Origin: Macrothele yani
Lineage: Eukaryota > Arthropoda > Arachnida > Araneae > Macrothelidae
DNA: 64,000 bases
Assembly (NCBI GenBank): GCA_039090855.1
Contig: CM077034.1
Coordinates: forward strand, 10,804,984-10,868,983
Direction of reading: 5' to 3'
The notes under the pieces were generated by a model, which searched no databases, had not been told where the DNA came from, and worked only from the letters and a program-made list of their open reading frames with translations. The translations under genes and the position numbers were made by a program. The first letter of the stretch is position 1. The number at the start of each line of letters is the position of its first letter. Positions 33,678-46,400 of the stretch are shown here, in pieces.

Positions 33678-34790
33678 CTACAGAAAAACCAAACAAACAA
33701 ATGTAAAATAAATAAAATGCTCACCTACAGCAAAACAAAACAAACAAATGAAAAATAAATAAAATGCTCACCTACAGAAAAGCAAAACAAATGAAAAATA
33801 AATAAAATGCTCACCTACAGCAAAACAAAACAAATAAATGAAAAATAAATAAAATGCTCACCTACAGAAAAACAAAAGAAACAAATGAAAAATAAATAAA
33901 ATGCTCACCTACAGAAAAACAAAAGAAACAAATGAAAAATAAATAAAATGCTCACCTACAGAAAAGCAAAACAAACAAATGAAAAATAAATAAAATGCTC
34001 ACCTACAGAGAAACAAAACAAACAAATGAAAAATAAATAAAATACTCACCTACAGAAAAACAAAACAAACAAATGAAAAATAAATAAAATGCTCACCTAC
34101 AGAAAAACAAAACAAACAAAGGAAAATAAATAAAATGCTCACCTACAGAAAAACAAAACAAACAAATGAAAAATAAATAAAGTGCTCACTTACAGAAAAA
34201 CAAAACAAACAAATGAAAAATAAATAAAATGCTCACCTACAGAAAAGCAAAACAAACAAATGAAAAATAAATAAAATGCTCACCTACAGAAAAGCAAAAC
34301 AAACAAATGAAAAATAAATAAAATGCTTACCTACAGAAAAACAAAACAAACAAATGAAAAATAAATAAAATGCTCACCTACAGAAAAACAAAACAAACAA
34401 AGGAAAATAAATAAAATGCTCACCTACAGAAAAACAAAACAAACAAATGAAAAATAAATAAAATGCTCACTTACAGAAAAACAAAACAAACAAATGAAAA
34501 ATAAATAAAATGCTCACTTACAGAAAAACAAAACAAACAAATGAAAAATAAATAAAATGCTCACCTACAGAAAAAAAAAAGGAAAAATAAATAAAATGCA
34601 CACCTACAGAAAAGCAAAACAAACAAATGAAAAATAAATAAAATGCTCACCTACAGAAAAACAAAACAAACAAATGAAAAATAAATAAAATGCTCACCTA
34701 CAGCAAAACAAAACAAATGAAAAATAAATAAAATGCTCACCATCAGAAAAACAAAATAAACAAATAAAAAATGAATAAATAAATATACCA
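33678..34790 (-). repeat. 47-bp tandem array of the PLK4 exon's 3' splice site
   Basis: About 23 units of 46-47 bp extend upstream (in transcript sense) from the exon at 33573-33677. Each unit, read on the minus strand, has a T-rich tract, CTGTAG and GTGAGCATTTTA, which equals the real acceptor plus the first 12 exon bases. CTACAG or TTACAG (plus) recurs every 46-47 bp from 33678 to about 34740. So the intron/exon border itself has been amplified. Confidence 0.95.
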
Positions 34791-35106
34791 CAGAAATTGT
34801 AAACTGGATCACCACGAAAGATTAATCTAATTTTGATCAAAGTTGGCAATAATATGAAAAGCCATTACATGAATGAATGTGTAAGGGTCACCAAAATCAA
34901 ATTGTCAAATGTACATAAGTAAATACAGAGGGTGAGTCGAAAGTTTTACAAATTTGCATAAACCCATGTGCTACGGCGGGTATGTCACGTGTTTAAACGA
35001 GTTCAAGTCTACCACTGCAGTCAGTCGAAAGGGATAGAAAGTGGTAGTCCTTGCTGTGAACAGCATTGCATGTCGTCGTTCTGTCTGTGGTTGGGACGCC
35101 TAAAAG

Positions 35107-36155
35107 ATGAAAAGCCACAACCGGCTTATTAGGGAATTTTTGCTTTACGAGTTTGGACTCGGCCATAATGCTGCTCGAGCAACACGAAACATTTGTCATG
35201 TGAAAGGGGAAGGTTCCCTGAAACACAGCACCGCAACCAGATGGTCCAAGAAATTCCACTCGGGTGACAAAAACCTCGACGATCAGCCACGTTTAGGTGG
35301 GCAGCGAACCGTGGATTTGGAGGTCGTGCGCCAGGCCGTAGAGGCAAATCCAACACAAGCCACACTCGGAGATTATCAGGCGAGCTGGGCATATCACAGG
35401 CCACCGTGGTTCGTCACCTTCAGGACCTCGGCAAGGTCAACAGGAGCTGCCACATTGTCCCTCATGAATTGAAGCCAGCTGAAGCAAACCGCCAATTAGA
35501 AGTGTGCACGAAACTCCTAGAAAACCCGCGTCATGTACGTTTCATCAAGAGAATTGTTACGTGTGATGAAAAGTGGGTCTATTTCCATAATCCTAACACA
35601 CAATGGCAGTGGTTGAGCCCAGGACAGCTTCCAGAACCTGTTGCAAAACGTGGGCACTTTGAGCACAAGGTGACGCCCTGCGTCTGGTGAATTTCAAGGG
35701 GATAATCCATTAGGAATTTGTTCCAGACAGTCGGACTATCAACGCCAACCTCTACTTCGAACAGCTGTAGGGGATGTATGCCGTTTTGGAGGAGAAGTAC
35801 CCAGCACTTTTTTTTTTTTTGATTGGAGGTTTAACGACCACCGTGAGCAACTCAATGGGCTATAAGCAGTCGGCCGTCCCTAATTTAGGGTCACTGGTTC
35901 CAGGGAAGGGAGAGAGGCCAGTGCCGTAAGACAAACACAACATCCATGCCTCACCAAGATTCGAAATCGGGACCCCGTTCGGACGAATGATCAGAGGCCA
36001 TCGCTTAGACCACTGCGCCACCGGGGCGGCTACCCAGCACTGGTGAACGGAAAGCACGCTCTCCTACAGCAGGACAATGCTCGGCCTCATACCAAGTGAA
36101 CGAACCGGGCAAAACTCCAGGAACTGGAGGTCATCAAACTGATGCCACACCCAGC
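35107..36155 (+). pseudogene. Mariner-B transposase, broken
   Basis: N-terminal HTH part: LIREFLLYEFGLGHNAARAT and STATRWSKKFHSGDKNLDD. After a frameshift near 35390: ATVVRHLQDLGKVNRSCHIV, PHELKPAEANRQLEVCTKLL, then RIVTCDEKWVYFHNP with the first catalytic Asp. Beyond the SINE it continues HALLQQDNARPHT with the second Asp and a stop, then LQELEVIKLMPHPA, where it ends. The third Asp is lost. Confidence 0.87.
35809..36030 (-). mobile_element. SINE family 1, intact copy in mariner-B
   Basis: Target duplication TACCCAGCACT at 35798-35808 and 36031-36041. On the minus strand: GCCGCCCCGGTGGCGCAGTG head with A box, body, and poly-A tail (poly-T at 35809-35820). Not expanded. Confidence 0.93.
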
Positions 36156-36232
36156 GTAAATTCCAGACCCAGACCCTCGTACATAGGATATGACTTGTCC
36201 AATTGCGGTTCTCCTACGAGAAAGATTGTCAG

Positions 36233-36560
36233 CTCCGTTGACTGAAAAGTACGAGAGATTGTAGGCTCCATCGACTGAGAAGTACGACAGATTGTCGGCT
36301 CCGTCGACTGAGAAGTACGAGAGATTGTTGGCTCCGTCGACTGAGAAGTACGAGAGATTGTCGGCTCCGTCGACTGACAAGTACGAGAGATTGTCGGCTC
36401 CGTCGACTGACAAGTACGAGAGATTGTCCGCTCCGTCGACTGACAAGTACGAGAGATTGTCGGCTCCGTCGACTGACAAGTACGAGAGATTGTCGGCTCC
36501 GTCGACTGACAAGTACGAGAGATTGTCGGCTCCGTCGACTGACAAGTACGAGATAATGTC
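36233..36560. repeat. 33-bp tandem array, about ten units
   Basis: Unit landmarks GAGAGATTGTCGGCTCCGTC and GACTGACAAGTAC recur every 33 bp. The 11-codon period leaves frames open on both strands (for example SVDGADNLSYL on minus). A GA-to-CA change divides the left and right halves. I see no start, stop or context that supports a gene. Confidence 0.92.
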
Positions 36561-37443
36561 ACCCAGCAAAAACACAAGTGCTGGGAAACTGCTGGCCACC
36601 AGCTGGCAGTGATGGGTCACTGCTGGCTGAAATTCTGCCGCTCACGGCCCAGTAGTGGTCCGTTGGTGGCAGCGCTATCAGTTGGCGAGCCATTGATGGC
36701 CCTGCAGCATCGCCGTGAATTGTGGGCCGCCAAGCAAGTGCCACTGGTGGCCCGTTGCTGGCAACCAATGCAACCCCCAACAGCAGGTGGAAGCATCGGG
36801 ACTGCGCATGCGCAGAAGCAACACTTGCTGTGTCTCTCATGGTACCAGTTAGTTGAAGACGACGCTATCGCCATGGTGTTATTTTAGTGGATGTTAAGAA
36901 AAAAAATCCATATGTGGAGAGGCGAATTAATTTCCTAATGAAATTTTACGTCAACGAAGATATCACATTAAGCCGTGAAATACTAGATTACAGCCATGAA
37001 ATACACCCACATGAATAACAAGAACAAATTTGAAACCGCTTGAAACACATATCCTGGAAAACCATTAAAATAGTGTTTGTTGGGGGAAAAAAAGAATTTT
37101 ATGCGTACAAAATTTATTAATTATTTGAAAGAAGAAAAAAAAAGCAACGCTATGTGGTGTACTCATCCATGGGTTCAATACACAAGACTATATAATGCTG
37201 TTGCCTGCACACCAGCGTTGCTGCTGAGGTCTGATGATGCGCTAGACACATCATCAGACCTCAGCAGCAACACAGTGAAAGATCTTGCCAGTGTCTTTTA
37301 GTTGATTTTAAACTTGTAAATAAAATATTTTTATCCCTACAGTTTAACTCGGCTAAAGTTTTGTGAATCGTGCTCATGACAGCTATTGCTTCTACAATTT
37401 TATTTGAACCTTTCAGCACAAGATATTATTGATGTGATCTTCA
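36561..37443. other. GC-rich block and AT-rich intron with a perfect hairpin
   Basis: 36561-36885 is GC-rich with many CTGGC/GCCAG words; its origin is unknown. 36890-37443 is AT-rich. A perfect 23-bp inverted repeat lies at 37217-37239 and 37249-37271. CCTTTCAGCACAAGATATT near 37413 resembles the foldback end at 14192. Confidence 0.45.
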
Positions 37444-40400
37444 TGAATTCCTGAAAGATAATCTGTACATATAAAACTGAAAGTCCTCACTGACTCATCA
37501 CCGAATCTCAGAAACTACTGAACTTAGAACTTTCATATTTGGCAGGAATGTTCCTTTTACAATATAGAGGCGCACTAAGAAAGGATTATTTCCTTTGATC
37601 TGTACACATAAAACTGAAAGTCCTCACTGACTCATCACCGAATCTCAGAAACTACTGAACTTAGAACTTTCATATTTGGCGGGAATGTTCCTTTTACAAT
37701 ATAGAGGCGCACTAAGAAAGGATTTTTTCCTTCGATCTGTACACATAAAACTGAAAGTCCTCCCTGACTCATCACCGAATCTCAGAAACTACTGAACTTA
37801 GAACTTTCATATTTGGCGGGAATGTTCCTTTTACAATATAGAGGTGCACTAAGAAAGGATTTTTTCTTCGATCTGTACACATAAAACTGAAAGTCCTCAC
37901 TGACTCACTGACTCATCACCGAATCTCAGAAACTACTGAACTTAGAACTTTCATATTTGGCGGGAATGTTCCTTTTACAATATAGAGGCGCACTAAGAAA
38001 GGATTTTTTCCTTCGATCTGCACACATAAAACTGAAAGTCCTCACTGACTCATCACCGAATCTGAGAAACTACTGAACTTAGAACTTTCATATTTGGCAG
38101 GAATGTTCCTTTTACAATATAGAGGCGCACTAAGAAAGGATTATTTCCTTTGATCTGTACACATAAAACTGAAAGTCCTCACTGACTCATCACCGAATCT
38201 CAGAAACTACTGAACTTAGAACTTTCATATTTGGCGGGAATGTTCCTTTTACAATATAGAGGCGCACTAAGAAAGGATTTTTTCCTTTGATCTGTACACA
38301 TAAAACTGAAAGTCCTCACTGACTCATCACCGAATCTCAGAAACTACTGAACTTAGAACTTTCATATTTGGCGGGAATGTTCCTTTTACAATATAGAGGT
38401 GCGCTAAGAAAGGATTTTTTCCTTCGATCTGTACACATAAAACTGAAAGTCCTCACTGACTCATCACCGAATCTCAGAAACTACTGAACTTAGAACTTTC
38501 ATATTTGGCGGGAATGTTCCTTTTACAATATAGAGGCGCACTAAGAAAGGATTTTTTTCCTTTGATCTGTACACATAAAACTGAAAGCCCACACTGACTC
38601 ATCACCGAATCTCAGAAACTACTGAACTTAGAACTTTCATATTTGGCGGGAATGTTCCTTTTACAATATAGAGGCGCACTAAGAAAGGATTTTTTCCTTT
38701 GATCTGTACACATAAAACTGAAAGTCCTCACTGACTCATCACCGAATCTCAGAAACTACTGAACTTAGAACTTTCATATTTGGCGGGAATGTTCCTTTTA
38801 CAATATAGAGGCGCACTAAGAAAGGATTTTTTCCTTTGATCTGTACACATAAAACTGAAAGTCCTCACTGACTCATCACCGAATCTCAGAAACTACTGAA
38901 CTTAGAACTTTCATATTTGGCGGGAATGTTCCTTTTACAATATAGAGGCGCACTAAGAAAGGATTTTTTCCTTTGATCTGTACACATAAAACTGAAAGTC
39001 CACACTGACTCATCACCGAATCTCAGAAACTACTGAACTTAGAACTTTCATATTTGGCGGGAATGTTCCTTTTACAATATAGAGGCGCACTAAGAAAGGA
39101 TTTTTTCCTTCAATCTGTACACATAAAACTGAAAGTCCTCACTGACTCATCACCGAATCTCAGAAACTACTGAACTTAGAACTTTCATATTTGGCGGGAA
39201 TGTTCCTTTTACAATATAGAGGCGCACTAAGAAAGGATTTTTTCCTTCGATCTGTACACATAAAACTGAAAGTCCTCACTGACTCATCACCGAATCTCAG
39301 AAACTACTGCACTTAGAACTTTCATATTTGGCGGGAAGGTTCCTTTTACAATATAGAGGTGCGCTAAGAAAGGATTTTTTCCTTCGATCTGTACACATAA
39401 AACTAAAAGTCCTCACTGACTCACTGACTCATCACCGAATCTCAGGAACTACTGAACTTAGAACTTTCATATTTGGCGGGAATGTTCCTTTTACAATATA
39501 GAGGCTCACTAAGAAAGGATTTTTTCCTTTGATCTGTACACATAAAACTGAAAGTCCTCACTGACTCATCACCGAATCTCAGAAACTACTGAACTTAGAA
39601 CTTTCATATTTGGCGGGAATGTTCCTTTTACAATATAGAGGCGCACTAAGAAAGGATTTTTTCCTTTGATCTGTACACATAAAACTGAAAGTCCACACTG
39701 ACTCATCACCGAATCTCAGAAACTACTGAACTTAGAACTTTCATATTTGGCGGGAATGTTCCTTTTACAATATAGAGGCGCACTAAGAAAGGATTTTTTC
39801 CTTTGATCTGTACACATAAAACTGAAAGTCCTCACTGACTCATCACCGAATCTCAGAAACTACTGAACTTAGAACTTTCATATTTGGCGGGAATGTTCCT
39901 TTTACAATATAGAGGCGCACTAAGAAAGGATTTTTTCCTTTGATCTGTACACATAAAACTGAAAGTCCACACTGACTCATCACCGAATCTCAGAAACTAC
40001 TGAACTTAGAACTTTCATATTTGGCGGGAATGTTCCTTTTACAATATAGAGACGCACTAAGAAAGGATTTTTTCCTTTGATCTGTACACATAAAACTCAA
40101 AGTCCTCACTGACTCACTGACTCATCACCGAATCTCAGAAACTACTGAACTTAGAACTTTCATATTTGGCGGGAATGTTCCTTTTACAATATAGAGGCGC
40201 ACTAAGAAAGGATTTTTTCCTTCGATCTGAACACATAAAACTGAAAGTCCTCACTGACTCATCACCGAATCTCAGAAACTACTGAACTTAGAACTTTCAT
40301 ATTTGGCGGGAATGTTCCTTTTACAATATAGAGGCGCACTAAGAAAGGATTTTTTCCTTCGATCTGTACACATAAAACTGAAAGTCCTCACTGACTCATC

Positions 40401-43400
40401 ACCGAATCTCAGAAACTACTGAACTTAGAACTTTCATATTTGGCGGGAAGGTTCCTTTTACAATATAGAGGTGCGCTAAGAAAGGATTTTTTCCTTCGAT
40501 CTGTACACATAAAACTGAAAGTCCTCACTGACTCACTGACTCATCACCGAATCTCAGAAACTACTGAACTTAGAACTTTCATATTTGGCGGGAATGTTCC
40601 TTTTACAATATAGAGACGCACTAAGAAAGGATTTTTTCCTTTGATCTGTACACATAAAACTCAAAGTCCTCACTGACTCACTGACTCATCACCGAATCTC
40701 AGAAACTACTGAACTTAGAACTTTCATATTTGGCGGGAATGTTCCTTTTACAATATAGAGGCGCACTAAGAAAGGATTTTTTTCCTTTGATCTGTACACA
40801 TAAAACTGAAAGTCCTCACTGACTCATCACCGAATCTCAGAAACTACTGAACTTAGAACTTTCATATTTGGCGGGAATGTTCCTTTTACAATATAGAGGC
40901 GCACTAAGAAAGGATTTTTTCCTTTGATCTGTACACATAAAACTGAAAGTCCTCACTGACTCATCACCGAATCTCAGAAACTACTGAACTTAGAACTTTC
41001 ATATTTGGCGGGAATGTTCCTTTTACAATATAGAGGCGCACTAAGAAAGGATTTTTTCCTTTGATCTGTACACATAAAACTGAAAGTCCTCACTGACTCA
41101 CTGACTCATCACCGAATCTCAGAAACTACTGAACTTAGAACTTTCATATTTGGCGGGAATGTTTCTTTTACAATATAGAGGCGCACTAAGAAAGGATTTT
41201 TTCCTTCGATCTGTACACATAAAACTGAAAGTCCTCACTGACTCATCACCGAATCTCAGAAACTACTGAACTTAGAACTTTCATATTTGGCGGGAAGGTT
41301 CCTTTTACAATATAGAGGTGCGCTAAGAAAGGATTTTTTCCTTCGATCTGTACACATAAAACTGAAAGTCCTCACTGACTCACTGACTCATCACCGAATC
41401 TCAGAAACTACTGAACTTAGAACTTTCATATTTGGCGGGAAGGTTCCTTTTACAATATAGAGGTGCGCTAAGAAAGGATTTTTTCCTTCGATCTGTACAC
41501 ATAAAACTGAAAGTCCTCACTGACTCACTGACTCATCACCGAATCTCAGAAACTACTGAACTTAGAACTTTCATATTTGGCGGGAATGTTCCTTTTACAA
41601 TATAGAGACGCACTAAGAAAGGATTTTTCCTTTGATCTGTACACATAAAACTCAAAGTCCTCACTGACTCACTGACTCATCACCGAATCTCAGAAACTAC
41701 TGAACTTAGAACTTTCATATTTGGCGGGAATGTTCCTTTTACAATATAGAGGCGCACTAAGAAAGGATTTTTTCCTTTGATCTGTACACATAAAACTGAA
41801 AGTCCTCACTGACTCATCACCGAATCTCAGAAACTACTGAACTTAGAACTTTCATATTTGGCGGGAATGTTCCTTTTACAATATAGAGGCGCACTAAGAA
41901 AGGATTTTTTCCTTTGATCTGTACACATAAAACTGAAAGTCCTCACTGACTCATCACCGAATCTCAGAAACTACTGAACTTAGAACTTTCATATTTGGCG
42001 GGAATGTTCCTTTTACAATATAGAGGCGCACTAAGAAAGGATTTTTTCCTTCGATCTGAACACATAAAACTGAAAGTCCTCACTGACTCATCACCGAATC
42101 TCAGAAACTACTGAACTTAGAACTTTCATATTTGGCGGGAATGTTCCTTTTACAATATAGAGGCGCACTAAGAAAGGATTTTTTCCTTCGATCTGTACAC
42201 ATAAAACTGAAAGTCCTCACTGACTCATCACCGAATCTCAGAAACTACTGAACTTAGAACTTTCATATTTGGCGGGAAGGTTCCTTTTACAATATAGAGG
42301 TGCGCTAAGAAAGGATTTTTTCCTTCGATCTGTACACATAAAACTGAAAGTCCTCACTGACTCACTGACTCATCACCGAATCTCAGAAACTACTGAACTT
42401 AGAACTTTCATATTTGGCGGGAATGTTCCTTTTACAATATAGAGACGCACTAAGAAAGGATTTTTTCCTTTGATCTGTACACATAAAACTCAAAGTCCTC
42501 ACTGACTCACTGACTCATCACCGAATCTCAGAAACTACTGAACTTAGAACTTTCATATTTGGCGGGAATGTTCCTTTTACAATATAGAGGCGCACTAAGA
42601 AAGGATTTTTTCCTTTGATCTGTACACATAAAACTGAAAGTCCTCACTGACTCATCACCGAATCTCAGAAACTACTGAACTTAGAACTTTCATATTTGGC
42701 GGGAATGTTCCTTTTACAATATAGAGGCGCACTAAGAAAGGATTTTTTCCTTTGATCTGTACACATAAAACTGAAAGTCCTCACTGACTCATCACCGAAT
42801 CTCAGAAACTACTGAACTTAGAACTTTCATATTTGGCGGGAATGTTCCTTTTACAATATAGAGGCGCACTAAGAAAGGATTTTTTCCTTTGATCTGTACA
42901 CATAAAACTGAAAGTCCTCACTGACTCACTGACTCATCACCGAATCTCAGAAACTACTGAACTTAGAACTTTCATATTTGGCGGGAATGTTTCTTTTACA
43001 ATATAGAGGCGCACTAAGAAAGGATTTTTTTCCTTCGATCTGTACACATAAAACTGAAAGTCCTCACTGACTCATCACCGAATCTCAGAAACTACTGAAC
43101 TTAGAACTTTCATATTTGGCGGGAAGGTTCCTTTTACAATATAGAGGTGCGCTAAGAAAGGATTTTTTCCTTCGATCTGTACACATAAAACTGAAAGTCC
43201 TCACTGACTCACTGACTCATCACCGAATCTCAGAAACTACTGAACTTAGAACTTTCATATTTGGCGGGAAGGTTCCTTTTACAATATAGAGGTGCGCTAA
43301 GAAAGGATTTTTTCCTTCGATCTGTACACATAAAACTGAAAGTCCTCACTGACTCACTGACTCATCACCGAATCTCAGAAACTACTGAACTTAGAACTTT

Positions 43401-46400
43401 CATATTTGGCGGGAATGTTCCTTTTACAATATAGAGACGCACTAAGAAAGGATTTTTTCCTTTGATCTGTACACATAAAACTCAAAGTCCTCACTGACTC
43501 ACTGACTCATCACCGAATCTCAGAAACTACTGAACTTAGAACTTTCATATTTGGCGGGAATGTTCCTTTTACAATATAGAGGCGCACTAAGAAAGGATTT
43601 TTTCCTTTGATCTGTACACATAAAACTGAAAGTCCTCACTGACTCATCACCGAATCTCAGAAACTACTGAACTTAGAACTTTCATATTTGGCGGGAATGT
43701 TCCTTTTACAATATAGAGGCGCACTAAGAAAGGATTTTTTCCTTTGATCTGTACACATAAAACTGAAAGTCCTCACTGACTCACTGACTCATCACCGAAT
43801 CTCAGAAACTACTGAACTTAGAACTTTCATATTTGGCGGGAATGTTTCTTTTACAATATAGAGGCGCACTAAGAAAGGATTTTTCCTTCGATCTGTACAC
43901 ATAAAACTGAAAGTCCTCACTGACTCATCACCGAATCTCAGAAACTACTGAACTTAGAACTTTCATATTTGGCGGGAAGGTTCCTTTTACAATATAGAGG
44001 TGCGCTAAGAAAGGATTTTTTCCTTCGATCTGTACACATAAAACTGAAAGTCCTCACTGACTCACTGACTCATCACCGAATCTCAGAAACTACTGAACTT
44101 AGAACTTTCATATTTGGCGGGAAGGTTCCTTTTACAATATAGAGGTGCGCTAAGAAAGGATTTTTTCCTTCGATCTGTACACATAAAACTGAAAGTCCTC
44201 ACTGACTCACTGACTCATCACCGAATCTCAGAAACTACTGAACTTAGAACTTTCATATTTGGCGGGAATGTTCCTTTTACAATATAGAGACGCACTAAGA
44301 AAGGATTTTTTCCTTTGATCTGTACACATAAAACTCAAAGTCCTCACTGACTCACTGACTCATCACCGAATCTCAGAAACTACTGAACTTAGAACTTTCA
44401 TATTTGGCGGGAATGTTCCTTTTACAATATAGAGGCGCACTAAGAAAGGATTTTTTCCTTTGATCTGTACACATAAAACTGAAAGTCCTCACTGACTCAT
44501 CACCGAATCTCAGAAACTACTGAACTTAGAACTTTCATATTTGGCGGGAATGTTCCTTTTACAATATAGAGGCGCACTAAGAAAGGATTTTTTCCTTTGA
44601 TCTGTACACATAAAACTGAAAGTCCTCACTGACTCATCACCGAATCTCAGAAACTACTGAACTTAGAACTTTCATATTTGGTGGGAATGTTCCTTTTACA
44701 ATATAGAGGCGCACTAAGAAAGGATTTTTCCTTTGATCTGTACACATAAAACTGAAAGTCCTCACTGACTCATCACCGAATCTCAGAAACTACTGAACTT
44801 AGAACTTTCATATTTGGCGGGAATGTTCCTTTTACAATATAGAGGCGCACTAAGAAAGGATTTTTTCCTTTGATCTGTACACATAAAACTGAAAGTCCAC
44901 ACTGACTCATCACCGAATCTCAGAAACTACTGAACTTAGAACTTTCATATTTGGCGGGAATGTTCCTTTTACAATATAGAGGCGCACTAAGAAAGGATTT
45001 TTTCCTTCGATCTGTACACATAAAACTGAAAGTCCTCACTGACTCACTGACTCATCACCGAATCTCAGAAACTACTGAACTTAGAACTTTCATATTTGGC
45101 GGGAATGTTTCTTTTACAATATAGAGGCGCACTAAGAAAGGATTTTTTCCTTCGATCTGTACACATAAAACTGAAAGTCCTCACTGACTCATCACCGAAT
45201 CTCAGAAACTACTGAACTTAGAACTTTCATATTTGGCGGGAAGGTTCCTTTTACAATATAGAGGTGCGCTAAGAAAGGATTTTTTTCCTTCGATCTGTAC
45301 ACATAAAACTGAAAGTCCTCACTGACTCACTGACTCATCACCGAATCTCAGAAACTACTGAACTTAGAACTTTCATATTTGGCGGGAATGTTCCTTTTAC
45401 AATATAGAGGCGCACTAAGAAAGGATTTTTTCCTTTGATCTGTACACATAAAACTGAAAGTCCTCACTGACTCATCACCGAACCTCAGAAACTACTGAAC
45501 TTAGAACTTTCATATTTGGCGGGAATGTTCCTTTTACAATATAGAGGCGCACTAAGAAAGGATTTTTTCCTTTGATCTGTACACATAAAACTGAAAGTCC
45601 TCACTGACTCATCACCTAATCTCAGAAACTACTGAACTTAGAACTTTCATATTTGGCGGGAATGTTCCTTTTACAATATAGAGGCGCACTAAGAAAGGAT
45701 TTTTTCCTTTGATCTGTGCACATAAAACTGAAAGTCCTCACTGACTCATCACCGAATCTCAGAAACTACTGAACTTAGAACTTTCATATTTGGCGGGAAT
45801 GTTCCTTTTACAATATAGAGGCGCACTAAGAAAGGATTTTTTCCTTTGATCTGTACACATAAAACTGAAAGTCCTCACTGACTCATCACCGAATCTCAGA
45901 AACTACTGAACTTAGAACTTTCATATTTGGCGGGAATGTTCCTCTTACAATATAGAGGCGCACTAAGAAAGGATTTTTTCCTTCGATCTGTACACATAAA
46001 ACTGAAAGTCCTCACTGACTCACTGACTCATCACCGAATCTCAGAAACTACTGAACTTAGAACTTTCATATTTGGCGGGAATGTTCCTTTTACAATATAG
46101 AGGCGCACTAAGAAAGGATTTTTTCCTTTGATATGTACACATAAAACTGAAAGTCCTCACTGACTCATCACCGAATCTCAGAAACTACTGAACTTAGAAC
46201 TTTCATATTTGGCGGGAAGGTTCCTTTTACAATATAGAGGTGCGCTAAGAAAGGATTTTTTCCTTCGATCTGTACACATAAAACTGAAAGTCCTCACTGA
46301 CTCACTGACTCATCACCGAATCTCAGAAACTACTGAACTTAGAACTTTCATATTTGGCGGGAATGTTCCTTTTACAATATAGAGACGCACTAAGAAAGGA

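Larger units (their letters stand above)
34928..36155 (+). mobile_element. Mariner transposon B, 3' truncated
   Basis: The left end looks like GAGGGTGAGTCGAAAGTTTT near 34928. A transposase runs plus from 35107 to about 36155, interrupted by a SINE at 35809-36030. The right end is missing, replaced by the 33-bp array. Confidence 0.8.

Noticed and set aside
36087..36620. Frame repeating SVDGADNLSYL as a possible repeat protein.
   Set aside because: The 33-bp array gives open frames on both strands, and no start, promoter or homology supports translation.
37226..37285. CTGATGA followed later by GTGAAAG as another hammerhead.
   Set aside because: The intervening bases are taken up by the perfect 23-bp hairpin, which leaves no regular stem II next to GAAA.
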